Below the pieces are notes generated by a model. The model had not been told where the DNA came from. It made no database searches and was given only the letters and a program-made list of their open reading frames with translations. Of a stretch of 64,000 bases of DNA, positions 44,532 through 53,172 are shown piece by piece. Origin of the DNA: an uncultured bacterium (lineage in GTDB: Bacteria; Spirochaetota; UBA4802; JAGODF01). Where the stretch lies: NCBI GenBank assembly GCA_937921485.1, contig CAKZSV010000007.1, positions 124,001 through 188,000 on the forward strand, written 5' to 3'. A program made the position numbers and the translations under genes. Numbering within the stretch: position 1 is the stretch's first letter; every line of letters starts with the position of its first letter.

Positions 44532-44654
44532 ATGAAGGAATCGCCGGAGAGGCGGAACAGCCATCGCGATTTCAACAACGCTCATAACGAGCATCCAGAA
44601 GAACCTGAACCGCAATTACCGATGCAAACGGTCTGCGGCAACATGTGCTCATAA
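44532..44654 (+). CDS. Glu/Pro-rich leader peptide upstream of mgtE
   Basis: A 40-codon frame with a well-placed GAGGT ribosome-binding site 7 nt upstream of ATG 44532 and a stop 59 nt before mgtE. Its middle reads HPEEPEPQLP (residues 21-30). In enterobacteria the Mg2+-responsive leader peptide MgtL contains EPDPTPLP, where Pro alternating with acidic residues destabilises the ribosome when Mg2+ is low. Position before a Mg2+ transporter, the ribosome-binding site and the motif together make a regulatory leader likely. Sequence homology to MgtL is not implied. Confidence 0.6.
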   Translation: MKESPERRNSHRDFNNAHNEHPEEPEPQLPMQTVCGNMCS

Positions 44655-44697
44655 TCGCAAAAACAGTTTGCCTCGGGCCGCGTTGAGTTGTTGGCCC
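44537..44697 (+). promoter_or_regulatory. Structured 5' leader of mgtE
   Basis: Three hairpins are visible in the leader: GGAATCGC (44537-44544) with GCGATTTC (44566-44573, one GU/mismatch); CCGCA-ACCG (44610-44621) with CGGT-TGCGG (44629-44638); and GGGCC (44675-44679) with GGCCC (44693-44697), ending 5 nt before the GGAGG of mgtE. A ribosome stopped in the EPEP codons would cover the left arm of the second hairpin. I did not recognise M-box, NiCo or yybP-ykoY riboswitch consensus. Confidence 0.5.
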
Positions 44698-44713
44698 AAT
44701 ATGGAGGTAAACC

Positions 44714-46093
44714 ATGACCAACCCTTTACTGATTCCTGAACTCCGTGAAATGATTGAACGTAGCGATACCTTATCGCTCAAGGAATTTTGCGAAGATCTT
44801 CATCCAAAACTAATCGCCGAACTCATTTCCGGATTGAAACCAAGGGAAATCTGGTCAATCCTTTCCGTAAATAATAACCATCTGCGAGCGGAAATTTACA
44901 GCAATATTGATGAAGACCTCCAGATTGAATTGATAAGCTCACTTCGCCGCGATGAGATTGTTAGTCTGCTTTCCGATATGCCGCCTGATGACCGAGTTGA
45001 CCTCATAAAGAAACTGCCCGAAACGATTCTCGAATCGGTATTGCCGGCGATGGCACAGGCCGAGCGAGAAGACATACGCCGGCTGATTTCGTATAAAGAA
45101 GGTACTGCCGGTGCGGCAATGACATCCGACTATGCAACCCTCCCGCTGCATCTTACCGCCTCACAGGCTATTGAACACCTTCGGAAAGTTGCCCCCGATA
45201 AGGAAACTATCTATTATGCCTATGTTGTCGATGATAATAGAAAACTCCTGGGATTCGTTTCACTAAAAGATATCATTCTTGCACCCCGCCATGCTCGCGT
45301 GGAAGACATCATGCACAGGGATATAATCTATGCGCGCGTCAACGACGACCAGGAAGAAGCGGCACAAAAAATACAAAAATACGATTTGCTTGCATTGCCA
45401 ATTATTGATTCAAACAATACGCTAGTTGGCATAATCACCCATGACGATGCCTTTGACATCATCACTCAGGAACATACTGAAGATATGGAAAAATTCATGG
45501 CAATCGGCGGAAGCCATGAAGCTGGTGCATATCTGAAAACATCCACCCTCATACATTTTAAAAACCGCGCTTACTGGATAGTAGGTCTTGCCGCGCTTGG
45601 ACTTGTATCGGGCATTGTCATCCACACCTATGAAAATTTGCTAACCAGCTTTCTCATCCTTGCGCTGTATATGCCGATGGTTGCGGATACAGGCGGCAAC
45701 ACCGGAAGTCAGTCCGCTACCGTCATTGTCCGTGCGCTTGCGCTCGGAGAAATTCGTACCCGTGATATATTAAAAGTGCTTTTTAAAGAATTCAAAATTT
45801 CACTTCTTCTCGCGCTCATATTGAGTATGCTTTCGTGGATAAAAGTGATGTTTCTCTCAAGCGGGAGCGATATTCCGGCGGGTTATTCCCTTGGAAGAAT
45901 TGCATTCACAATTGCCGTTGCTCTCGGATTACAGGTGATAACGGCCACGCTTATAGGTGCATTTCTCCCTCTTGCCGCTTCAAAGCTGAAACTTGACCCT
46001 GCAGTTGTCGCAAGCCCGGCACTCACGACTATCGTGGACATCACAGGACTCCTGCTGTACTTTTTTACCGCGAGGTTTTTGCTGGGTATTTAG
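44714..46093 (+). CDS. mgtE: Magnesium transporter MgtE
   Basis: A 459-residue MgtE: N-terminal superhelical domain (about 1-130, MPPDDRVDLIKKLP), two CBS domains (about 140-255) that sense Mg2+, a plug helix and five membrane helices (from about 285) with the signature VADTGGNTGSQSATV and the Mg2+ channel end DPAVVASPALTTIVDITG. It is a Mg2+-gated Mg2+ channel. GGAGG lies 6 nt upstream of the ATG. It follows a leader with a short ORF and converges on the Asp-box gene at 46110. Confidence 0.95.
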   Translation: MTNPLLIPELREMIERSDTLSLKEFCEDLHPKLIAELISGLKPREIWSILSVNNNHLRAEIYSNIDEDLQIELISSLRRDEIVSLLSDMPPDDRVDLIKKLPETILESVLPAMAQAEREDIRRLISYKEGTAGAAMTSDYATLPLHLTASQAIEHLRKVAPDKETIYYAYVVDDNRKLLGFVSLKDIILAPRHARVEDIMHRDIIYARVNDDQEEAAQKIQKYDLLALPIIDSNNTLVGIITHDDAFDIITQEHTEDMEKFMAIGGSHEAGAYLKTSTLIHFKNRAYWIVGLAALGLVSGIVIHTYENLLTSFLILALYMPMVADTGGNTGSQSATVIVRALALGEIRTRDILKVLFKEFKISLLLALILSMLSWIKVMFLSSGSDIPAGYSLGRIAFTIAVALGLQVITATLIGAFLPLAASKLKLDPAVVASPALTTIVDITGLLLYFFTARFLLGI

Positions 46094-46109
46094 CAAACAA
46101 GGTTGTGCT

Positions 46110-48557
46110 TTATTTGAGTTTCCAGGTATACAGCCTGTAGCGCAGCGCATTGAATCCGAAGGCAATTCGGTTTCCAAACCCGAGCGTCACAAGCCCGAGT
46201 GCCAATCCTGCAAGCGCTATTGAAATAGTCTTCCATCGCAGCGCGATTTTATCAAGAACGTACTCTGAATATCGTAGAACCGGCGACGAAACCACCGGTA
46301 CATCGATAACAAATTCCCGTATCTGAGGTTCGGTCCAGAAATACCGTTTGGTTCCGCCTTCCTGCCTGAAATATTTAGCCCGGTATGCCAGGTAATATTT
46401 CCCGTTTTTTAGATTTTTTATACTAAAGACATTGCTTTTGAGGTTCAGCATTTCACCGACTGAAGGCTTCCTGGTATCCAAAACAATTGAATATCCTTCG
46501 ATATTTTTTTCTGAAATATTGCGCGGAGATATATACACGTCAAAGGAATTTGTGGGATACGCCCTTGCGGTATCAAAAGGGAAGCGCAAATCGATTATCG
46601 GACCTGATACGCGCGGGCGTATTTTCGTTTCAGCGACTCCTCCCGCGGTTTCTTTATCCTGCAGATCCTTCGCTATCTTCTTTATTTTTTCAATATCGAG
46701 TTCGGCTGCGCTTCCGACGATAATTTCATAGCTGAACATCGTTCCAGGCGTATTTGTTTTATCCACGGTTCGAAGCGTAAAAAAGTATCGGCCTTCTTCC
46801 AGTCCTGTGTATTTTATGGAAAAGTCGGTGGTGAATTTTTTCGGTTCCTCTACCGTGTCTTTCGTCAATCCCACCAAAAATCCTTTTACGCGGATGAGAT
46901 CATTCGGATTCACTTCCCATTTGAATTCTGCGTCTTTATTGTTTTCAGGAGTACCCTCGCGATGGGTCGTCGATTTCAATTCTGAAATCTGCGCAGGCGA
47001 ACGGGATATTTGGAGTTTGTAGTGTACGGTTTTGCTGACGTTTCCCGCGTTGTCGATTGCGCGCACATGCACATAATGCACTCCGTCATCCAAGAGTACC
47101 GTCTGATATCTGGTTATTCTGCCGGGTATGGTTTCAACGTCGGGAGGATTGTAGTTCGGGTCCTGATTTACCACAATCGAATAGAATTTGATGCCCGCTT
47201 CGTCTTCCGGCGGAGTTATTTCAATGAGCGCTGAAGGGGCGCGCGACCATCTGTCTTCTGGATGCGTCAGGGAGGCGACGACCGGCGGTGCGACGAAAAT
47301 GTCGGTATAGTTTGTTAGTATTCTGCTGCCTTCCCTCCAGGCAACGATGACTTTTTTGTCAGAGCTAAGTGCTACCGGTGCAACTGCCGGAATATCGGGT
47401 TTCGATATCATTGAAGAAGGGGGCATCTTGCCATCTTCCAGCGAAAGCTTCCGTGAATACAGCGCAGGCTGCCGTCCCCGTAAATCATACCATATAAAAA
47501 GCAGTTCATCACTGCTTGATTGCACCACCGAAGGGGAATAGCAGTTCGCATTTGTATCGGATATCTTGACCGGAGCTTCCCACGTCTCACCGCCATTTTT
47601 GCTCGTAGAAAGCCAGATTCCCCAGGTCTTATCCCGGTTGTTCTGATATGCCACATACACAGTATTACCCACGACTTCCACAGAGGGGGATGCGCTGCTT
47701 CCAAGCCCATAGGTGATGGGGCGGCTTTTGCTGAAAGATGAACCGTAATTGGATGATTTTAAGAAATATAAATCATCGGTGAACTGTTTGACGGCAAATT
47801 TTCTCCCCTGCCATACAACAAATATTTCGCTGCCCCTGAAACGAACAGCAGGAAAGAAAGCGCCTCGCATACCTTCCGTCATATCGACCAGCTTCCTCGG
47901 CATTTCAAATGTTTTTCCGTCATCGCTGACGGAATAGAAAAGATTGAATGTATCGCCGCGCAGCGCATGATAGAAAATATGCAGGCGGTTTCTGTCATCA
48001 TATTCTATTACGGGGAGCATATCCATGTCGCTATCGGTCATGCTGTCTCTGATGATGCCTATCTCAACGGGTTCGCTCCAGGAAGCCCCCATGTCCGCAG
48101 ACAGTGAATAGAAAAGGCGGCTGTTCGATTTCGGCGGGACGATATTCTGCCACGCGACCGCCACATGTCCAGGCGAGGATATCGCCGCAACCGGATTGTG
48201 GTCAAGTGTGCCGCTAACTTTTGCTACTTTTATTGGCGCAAGATAGCTTTTTCCGCCGTTGAGGGAAAGCGAGGCATAGACATAATGAATGCGCTCTTTT
48301 TTTTCAAACTCGCTTCCATGATACACGACGGCAATAATGCTTCCCCGCCGTACGATATTCGGGTTTTTCGCTTCGATATAGGGGGGAGAAACAAAAAAGC
48401 TTCTCTCCCACCCCACCGGATATGTTGCAACCGATGATGGTCGGAAAACGTTGATAACGATGAGGGCGGATGAAGCAAAGATGGCTATCCACTGGAATAC
48501 TCTCAGCAGCGGGTAACGAGTATACAGAAATATAATGGAATATAAAAAACGCCTCAT
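46110..48557 (-). CDS. Membrane-anchored Asp-box (sialidase-like) protein
   Basis: An 815-residue protein: N-terminal membrane helix or uncleaved signal (about 16-35), a six-bladed-propeller-like region with Asp-box motifs (ADMGASWSEP, DDGKTFEMP, SKNGGETWEAP, NYGSSFSKS), then two or three Ig/fibronectin-like domains (HYVHVRAIDNAGNVS) and a C-terminal membrane helix. Catalytic residues of true sialidases (Arg triad) cannot be confirmed. Start at 48557 (MRRFLYS) follows AGGATA; the upstream extension lacks support. It may bind glycans or act as an envelope scaffold. Confidence 0.7.
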   Translation of the reverse strand: MRRFLYSIIFLYTRYPLLRVFQWIAIFASSALIVINVFRPSSVATYPVGWERSFFVSPPYIEAKNPNIVRRGSIIAVVYHGSEFEKKERIHYVYASLSLNGGKSYLAPIKVAKVSGTLDHNPVAAISSPGHVAVAWQNIVPPKSNSRLFYSLSADMGASWSEPVEIGIIRDSMTDSDMDMLPVIEYDDRNRLHIFYHALRGDTFNLFYSVSDDGKTFEMPRKLVDMTEGMRGAFFPAVRFRGSEIFVVWQGRKFAVKQFTDDLYFLKSSNYGSSFSKSRPITYGLGSSASPSVEVVGNTVYVAYQNNRDKTWGIWLSTSKNGGETWEAPVKISDTNANCYSPSVVQSSSDELLFIWYDLRGRQPALYSRKLSLEDGKMPPSSMISKPDIPAVAPVALSSDKKVIVAWREGSRILTNYTDIFVAPPVVASLTHPEDRWSRAPSALIEITPPEDEAGIKFYSIVVNQDPNYNPPDVETIPGRITRYQTVLLDDGVHYVHVRAIDNAGNVSKTVHYKLQISRSPAQISELKSTTHREGTPENNKDAEFKWEVNPNDLIRVKGFLVGLTKDTVEEPKKFTTDFSIKYTGLEEGRYFFTLRTVDKTNTPGTMFSYEIIVGSAAELDIEKIKKIAKDLQDKETAGGVAETKIRPRVSGPIIDLRFPFDTARAYPTNSFDVYISPRNISEKNIEGYSIVLDTRKPSVGEMLNLKSNVFSIKNLKNGKYYLAYRAKYFRQEGGTKRYFWTEPQIREFVIDVPVVSSPVLRYSEYVLDKIALRWKTISIALAGLALGLVTLGFGNRIAFGFNALRYRLYTWKLK

Positions 48558-48656
48558 ATTTATATTATCCTGCAAAAAAAAGAAATACGCAAGCATTTTT
48601 CTGCGTAATCACCATAGCAGGAATGGTACTGCAGCGGTATATTCTTTGAATGATTG

Positions 48657-49190
48657 TTAAAACGTATCGACCGGCTCTTCAGCATAACGGTAATACCACT
48701 TAACCCATAGCGAGGCTTTCGGCAACAGTTGTTTTTCGATTTCTGCAAATGATGGGTCTTTCGCAATCAATGCTTTTTTGAGTTGCGCGTGAAATTCTTC
48801 AGTCGGCGGCAAAAGGTAGTTTTTGCAATAGGTGAAATTTTTCCAGTCGCGCCGTTTTTCGAAATATTCGACTTTATGATTGACTGCAAGATGCATTTTC
48901 AATGCCACATCAAAAAGCTGAACCAAATCGTCCCTGGAAGCGGAATTCAGTATTTTCGCAAGCTCACGTTCCTGCGCCACGGATGGTTTGCCGGTATTCA
49001 AAACGCGGTACATGTATGTGATATCATACCGATGATTATATCCGATATTGAAATCAATGGTTTCAGCGGTGTTTATCAAAAGCTTTTCTGTTTTCGGATT
49101 AATGTACGGATGTCTGTGTTCACTGCTGGCGAACGCACCTGCTGTTGCTATCAGCATGATAATCAAAAATACGATAATTATGTTTTTCAT
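48657..49190 (-). CDS. Hypothetical exported protein
   Basis: A 177-residue protein with a signal peptide (about 1-20, AFA). The mature part is hydrophilic and mostly helical with one Cys (YCKNYLLPP); no family is recognised. Its start overlaps the end of the NeuB-family gene by 4 bases, so it is in that transcript. Confidence 0.55.
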   Translation of the reverse strand: MKNIIIVFLIIMLIATAGAFASSEHRHPYINPKTEKLLINTAETIDFNIGYNHRYDITYMYRVLNTGKPSVAQERELAKILNSASRDDLVQLFDVALKMHLAVNHKVEYFEKRRDWKNFTYCKNYLLPPTEEFHAQLKKALIAKDPSFAEIEKQLLPKASLWVKWYYRYAEEPVDTF

Positions 49191-50221
49191 TCAAAATACT
49201 CCATTTTCAGTAAAGAATCTTCTTCAATATTCACACGCGCGGTTTTCCCTATGATGTTCTCCTGCAAGGAAGGTGGAATACCAACCCCGGGCCGCTTCGC
49301 GGCGATGTCGTCGGGGGTGATTTTTTTCCCCGGAGGAATAAATCTTTTTGCATAAAGACTTCGCCGTGCTGATTTTGCAACTTCTTTTTGATGCGCATCA
49401 TAGTCGATAGAACCGTCGCCAAGCATGGCCACCGCTATCCGACAGGCGTGTATCATTTCGCGGAATTGAACGGGGTCAAGTGAGACAGATGCATCAGGAC
49501 ATTTGAAATCGCGCGCAAGCGTGAAATGCTTTTCAAAAATCCTTGCGCCGAGAGATGCGGCAAGTGCGGCCGCGCTGCAGTCGGACGAATGATCGGAAAA
49601 TCCGGCTTCAAGACCAAAGCGTTCGCGAAGCGATATAATCCGTTTGAGATTTGCGCGCTCCGGCGGCATCGGATAGAGGGACACGCAGTGCAAAAGCGCG
49701 ATATCAGGAGTTCCGTTTTTACGCAGAGTTGAAATTGCCCGGTCGATTTCATGTTCCGTGCAGATGCCCGTGGAAAGAATTACCGGCTTTCGCGTTGTTC
49801 CAATTAACGCAAGAAGCGGCTCATTGGTAACTTCCGATGATGCGATTTTATACAGCGGGACATTGAGCTCTTCAAGAAGCGTGAGGGATGCATCATCAAA
49901 GACTGATGAGAAAAAGAGGGTACCCGCTTTCTTTGCGCATTCAGCAATGCGCACATATTCGTCTTTTGTAAAAGTCAGTTTCCTGAAAAAATCTATCAGG
50001 GAATAGTCCCTGTAGTAAGATTTCGATTCTTCCAGAAGCGATTTTCCGTATGAAGAAAACATCATTTCGGGAACGAAGGTTTGGAATTTTACCGCATCGG
50101 CTCCGGCATTTGTCGCTGCGTCAATCATTTTACATGCGGTATCAATATCGCCATTGTGATTGATGCCGATTTCAGCGATAAAAATAAAATCTTTGTTCTT
50201 AAAAATATCTCGAATATTCAT
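49187..50221 (-). CDS. NeuB-family N-acylneuraminate synthase
   Basis: A 344-residue protein with the NeuB TIM barrel (FIAEIGINHNGD, DAVKFQTFVPEMM, GFSDHSSD, FEKHFTLARDFKCPDAS) and a C-terminal SAF/antifreeze-like domain with SARRSLYAKRFIPPG and RPGVGIPP. It condenses PEP with an N-acetylhexosamine derivative to make sialic, pseudaminic or legionaminic acid; which one cannot be told here. No CMP-transferase or other sugar genes are adjacent, so the pathway is elsewhere. Confidence 0.93.
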   Translation of the reverse strand: MNIRDIFKNKDFIFIAEIGINHNGDIDTACKMIDAATNAGADAVKFQTFVPEMMFSSYGKSLLEESKSYYRDYSLIDFFRKLTFTKDEYVRIAECAKKAGTLFFSSVFDDASLTLLEELNVPLYKIASSEVTNEPLLALIGTTRKPVILSTGICTEHEIDRAISTLRKNGTPDIALLHCVSLYPMPPERANLKRIISLRERFGLEAGFSDHSSDCSAAALAASLGARIFEKHFTLARDFKCPDASVSLDPVQFREMIHACRIAVAMLGDGSIDYDAHQKEVAKSARRSLYAKRFIPPGKKITPDDIAAKRPGVGIPPSLQENIIGKTARVNIEEDSLLKMEYFE

Positions 50222-50436
50222 TTCAATGAAGAATTTTCCTTTTTGTGCATCAGACTTCGAAACTCTTTTTAACGCTACGAATCACGTCAATTAATAAATC
50301 GGCAAACTTCAAAAATTTGTACTTTACAAATAGATGCATTTTCTTATCAAATGCTTCAATATCTTGTAATGTAAGAGTTATTGTTTTTCGCAGTTCTGTA
50401 TCGCAGGAAATCAATTTCACGAAATGAGGTTTATGT
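50222..50436. other. Gap upstream of glpK
   Basis: No convincing gene. A 57-codon frame on the minus strand (50250-50420, GTG start) has no ribosome-binding site and overlaps the glpK leader. The glpK promoter should lie here, but no clear -35/-10 pair is seen. Confidence 0.3.
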
Positions 50437-51924
50437 ATGGGGAAAAAGTTCATTTTAGCCATCGATCTTGGAACCACCGGCAACAGAGTGTTCTGCTTCG
50501 ATGAAACCGGTCATCCAATATCGAGCGCCTACAAAGAATTCACCCAGCATTTTCCCAGGCCCGGCTACGTGGAACACGATCCCCTCGAAATCTGGGAATG
50601 CGTGAAAGGCCTCATTCCCGCAGCGCTTTCCCAGGGCGGGCTTTCGGCATCCGATGCGATTTCCATCGGCATCACCAATCAGCGCGAGACCACCGTCCTC
50701 TGGAATAAAGAGACCGGAAAGCCTATATATAACGCGATTGTATGGCAATGCAGGCGTACCGCCGACATGTGCAATCAGCTCAAGGAGCGAAAAGTTGAAG
50801 TTCTGTTCCGCCAGCGCACCGGCCTGGTAATCGATGCGTATTTTTCCGGTACGAAAATCAAATGGATTCTTGATAATGTCGCCGGCGCGCGCGATCTGGC
50901 CGCTTCGGGAAAACTTCTCTTCGGCACCATCGACACCTGGATTCTCTGGAATCTCACAGGCGGAACATCACATAAAACCGACTTTACCAACGCGTCACGC
51001 ACTCTCATATTCAACATAAACGAAAAAAAGTGGGACAAGGAATTACTCGGAATTTTAGATATACCGGAAAACATACTGCCTGAAGTGCAGGATTCAGCAT
51101 CAAATTTCGGCGTAACAAAAAACGTGCCTGGACTTCCCGATGGCATCATGATCGGAGGCATAGCTGGCGATCAGCAGGCGGCGATGGTGGGACAGGGCTG
51201 CGTTCAGGAGGGAACTATTAAAAACACCTACGGTACCGGATGCTTCATGCTCCTGAATACCGGCCAGCTCAGCAAGATTTCACAGTACGGACTTTTGACA
51301 ACCTTGGTGTGCGATAATGTCGGAAAACCGGCGTACGCGTTTGAGGGTTCCACATTTATTGCGGGAGCCGTGGTGCAATGGCTACGTGACTACATGAAAT
51401 TTTTTACAAAAAGCTCTGAATCAGAAGCCTTAGCCAGAAGCGTGGATAAAGAAGATGAAGTGGTATTGATCCCCGCATTCGTAGGCCTCGGCTCGCCGTA
51501 CTGGAGGTCCGATGTGAGGGGCGCTATTTTCGGTTTAACCCGCGATACCACACAGGAGCAGATTATACGAGCCGGACTGAAGTCGATTGCCATGCAGACA
51601 TTTGATATCATTGAAGCGATGCAGCAGGACTCCGGGAAATTCATCCATGAACTCCGTGTCGATGGCGGAGCCACGGGAAACAATTATCTCATGCAGTTTC
51701 AGGCGGATATCCTCGGCATCCCGGTTCTCCTTCCTGAGGTGACAGAATCAACCGCACTCGGCGCCGCGTATCTCGCAGGCCTTTCAGCCGGTTTGTACAA
51801 TAATATCGAAGAAATCGCTAAGTACAATACTATCAAACACCGATTTGAACCAAAGATGCCGGATGAGGCCCGAGCGCGGGAGAAAAAAATCTGGAAAGAC
51901 GCCATCAAAAAAATTCTTATGTGA
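50437..51924 (+). CDS. glpK: Glycerol kinase
   Basis: A 495-residue FGGY-family kinase with glycerol kinase features: DLGTTGNRVF at the N-terminus (phosphate loop), GITNQRETTVLW, the WQCRRT segment, KWILDNV, the AGDQQAAMVGQG region and GSTFIAGAVVQWLRD. It converts glycerol and ATP to glycerol 3-phosphate. GAGGT lies upstream of the ATG. No facilitator or dehydrogenase gene is adjacent. Confidence 0.96.
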   Translation: MGKKFILAIDLGTTGNRVFCFDETGHPISSAYKEFTQHFPRPGYVEHDPLEIWECVKGLIPAALSQGGLSASDAISIGITNQRETTVLWNKETGKPIYNAIVWQCRRTADMCNQLKERKVEVLFRQRTGLVIDAYFSGTKIKWILDNVAGARDLAASGKLLFGTIDTWILWNLTGGTSHKTDFTNASRTLIFNINEKKWDKELLGILDIPENILPEVQDSASNFGVTKNVPGLPDGIMIGGIAGDQQAAMVGQGCVQEGTIKNTYGTGCFMLLNTGQLSKISQYGLLTTLVCDNVGKPAYAFEGSTFIAGAVVQWLRDYMKFFTKSSESEALARSVDKEDEVVLIPAFVGLGSPYWRSDVRGAIFGLTRDTTQEQIIRAGLKSIAMQTFDIIEAMQQDSGKFIHELRVDGGATGNNYLMQFQADILGIPVLLPEVTESTALGAAYLAGLSAGLYNNIEEIAKYNTIKHRFEPKMPDEARAREKKIWKDAIKKILM

Positions 51925-51990
51925 GGCATTCTTATACGCATCATAGCAGGACACGCGAAATCTGCAGAATAACATCATGGAGGATTTGAA

Positions 51991-52194
51991 ATGCCGAAAC
52001 CACTGTTAGGCGAAATTTTGATTGAAAATAATGTTATCACCAAGGAACAGCTCGATAAAGCAATCGAGGTTCAGAAAAAAGAGGGAGGGCTCATCGGCAT
52101 TATTTTAGTGAACCTGGGCTACCTTGACGAACCTACCCTGGTGAAATACTTAGCACGGCAAGCTGAAAGGGTGGTAAAATCGGAGCAGCAATAA
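51991..52194 (+). CDS. Stand-alone MshEN-like domain protein
   Basis: A 67-residue protein consisting of one MshEN/GspE N-terminal-like unit: LLGEILIENNVITKEQLDKA followed by VQKKEGGLIGIILVNLGY and LDEPTLVKYLARQ. In MshE this domain binds cyclic di-GMP. A GGAGG site precedes the ATG at 51991. It is not attached to an ATPase; it could be a small c-di-GMP adaptor. It converges on the SDR gene, 31 nt away. Confidence 0.8.
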   Translation: MPKPLLGEILIENNVITKEQLDKAIEVQKKEGGLIGIILVNLGYLDEPTLVKYLARQAERVVKSEQQ

Positions 52195-52224
52195 ACCGAT
52201 TTGCCGGTAGCTGCCGGCGGTAAT

Positions 52225-53121
52225 CTACCCTATAAATTTAAACGATTCCACAAGGCTGCCGAGCACTTCAGCATTTTCCAGGCTGGTAATTTTTCCCCAG
52301 TTGTCCCGCACTTCTTCGGGAGAGATATCGCGCGATCCGTCGCCGATTTTCACTCCGGGAGCGCAAACCACCGCAGTCCTGCTAAACCAGCCGGCAGCGC
52401 AGTTGAAAATCATCCCGCTGTCTTTGCAGTCTTCGGATGAAAGATACAGAACAAGCGGGACAATTGCCTCCGCGCGAAGTTTTTTATACAGATCGGGCGG
52501 GAGGACATCTTCCGTGAGGCGGGAACCCGCCAGCGGCGCAATCGTGTTACAGGTGATATTATATTTTGCGCCTTCCTGCTTGAGGGCATTCATAAAGCCT
52601 ACCAGACCCATTTTCGCAGCCGCGTAGTTTGTCTGCCCGAAATTACCGTAAAGTCCGGTACCTGATGAGGTAAGCACAATCCTGCCGAATTTTTTTTCGC
52701 GAAGAATCGGAAATGCCGCCCGTGTCACGGAGAAGGAGCCTTTCAGATTTACATCCTGCACAATATCCCAGTCTTTCTCGGACATTTTTAAAATTGTTTT
52801 GTCGGCAAGAATTCCGGCATTATTTATTACGATATCAACCGTTCCGAATGACTCCAGAGCCGTTTTGACGATATTCTCTCCGCCTTCAATGGTCGCAACG
52901 GAGTCGAAACTCGCTACAGCTTTTCCTCCGAAAGATCGGATTTCATCCACGACGCTCTGTGCCGGCGTCGCATCACTGCCGCTTCCATCGCGCGAACCTC
53001 CAAGATCGTTTACCACAACCGAAGCACCGCGGCGCGCAAATTCAAGCGCGTAAAGCCTTCCGATACCGCGGCCGGCTCCTGTAACAATTGCAACCTTCCC
53101 ATCAAAACGAATCTCAGCCAT
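52225..53121 (-). CDS. SDR oxidoreductase, MFE-2-type 3-hydroxyacyl-CoA dehydrogenase-like
   Basis: A 298-residue short-chain dehydrogenase: NAD-binding GAGRGIG, NNAG, catalytic Ser in SSGTGLYGNFG and the YxxxK motif NYAAAK. The stretches VVVNDLGG, the NAGILADKT motif and NTIAPLAGSRLT are those of the (3R)-hydroxyacyl-CoA dehydrogenase domain of peroxisomal multifunctional enzyme 2. It would act in fatty acid beta-oxidation or polyhydroxyalkanoate-type chemistry. GGAGGATATCA precedes ATG 53121. Confidence 0.9.
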   Translation of the reverse strand: MAEIRFDGKVAIVTGAGRGIGRLYALEFARRGASVVVNDLGGSRDGSGSDATPAQSVVDEIRSFGGKAVASFDSVATIEGGENIVKTALESFGTVDIVINNAGILADKTILKMSEKDWDIVQDVNLKGSFSVTRAAFPILREKKFGRIVLTSSGTGLYGNFGQTNYAAAKMGLVGFMNALKQEGAKYNITCNTIAPLAGSRLTEDVLPPDLYKKLRAEAIVPLVLYLSSEDCKDSGMIFNCAAGWFSRTAVVCAPGVKIGDGSRDISPEEVRDNWGKITSLENAEVLGSLVESFKFIG

Positions 53122-53172
53122 TGATATCCTCCAGTAATCAATTGTCTATGCCGTCATCCGTACTGCCTTTGT

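Noticed and set aside
44411..44713. M-box or other known Mg2+ riboswitch upstream of mgtE
   Set aside because: The conserved M-box core segments were not found; the leader has a short ORF and different hairpins.
44572..44781. Minus-strand ORF across the mgtE leader
   Set aside because: Antisense to the leader and mgtE start, with no family match.
50250..50483. Minus-strand frame upstream of neuB overlapping glpK start
   Set aside because: No ribosome-binding site, overlaps the glpK 5' end and has no recognisable pattern.
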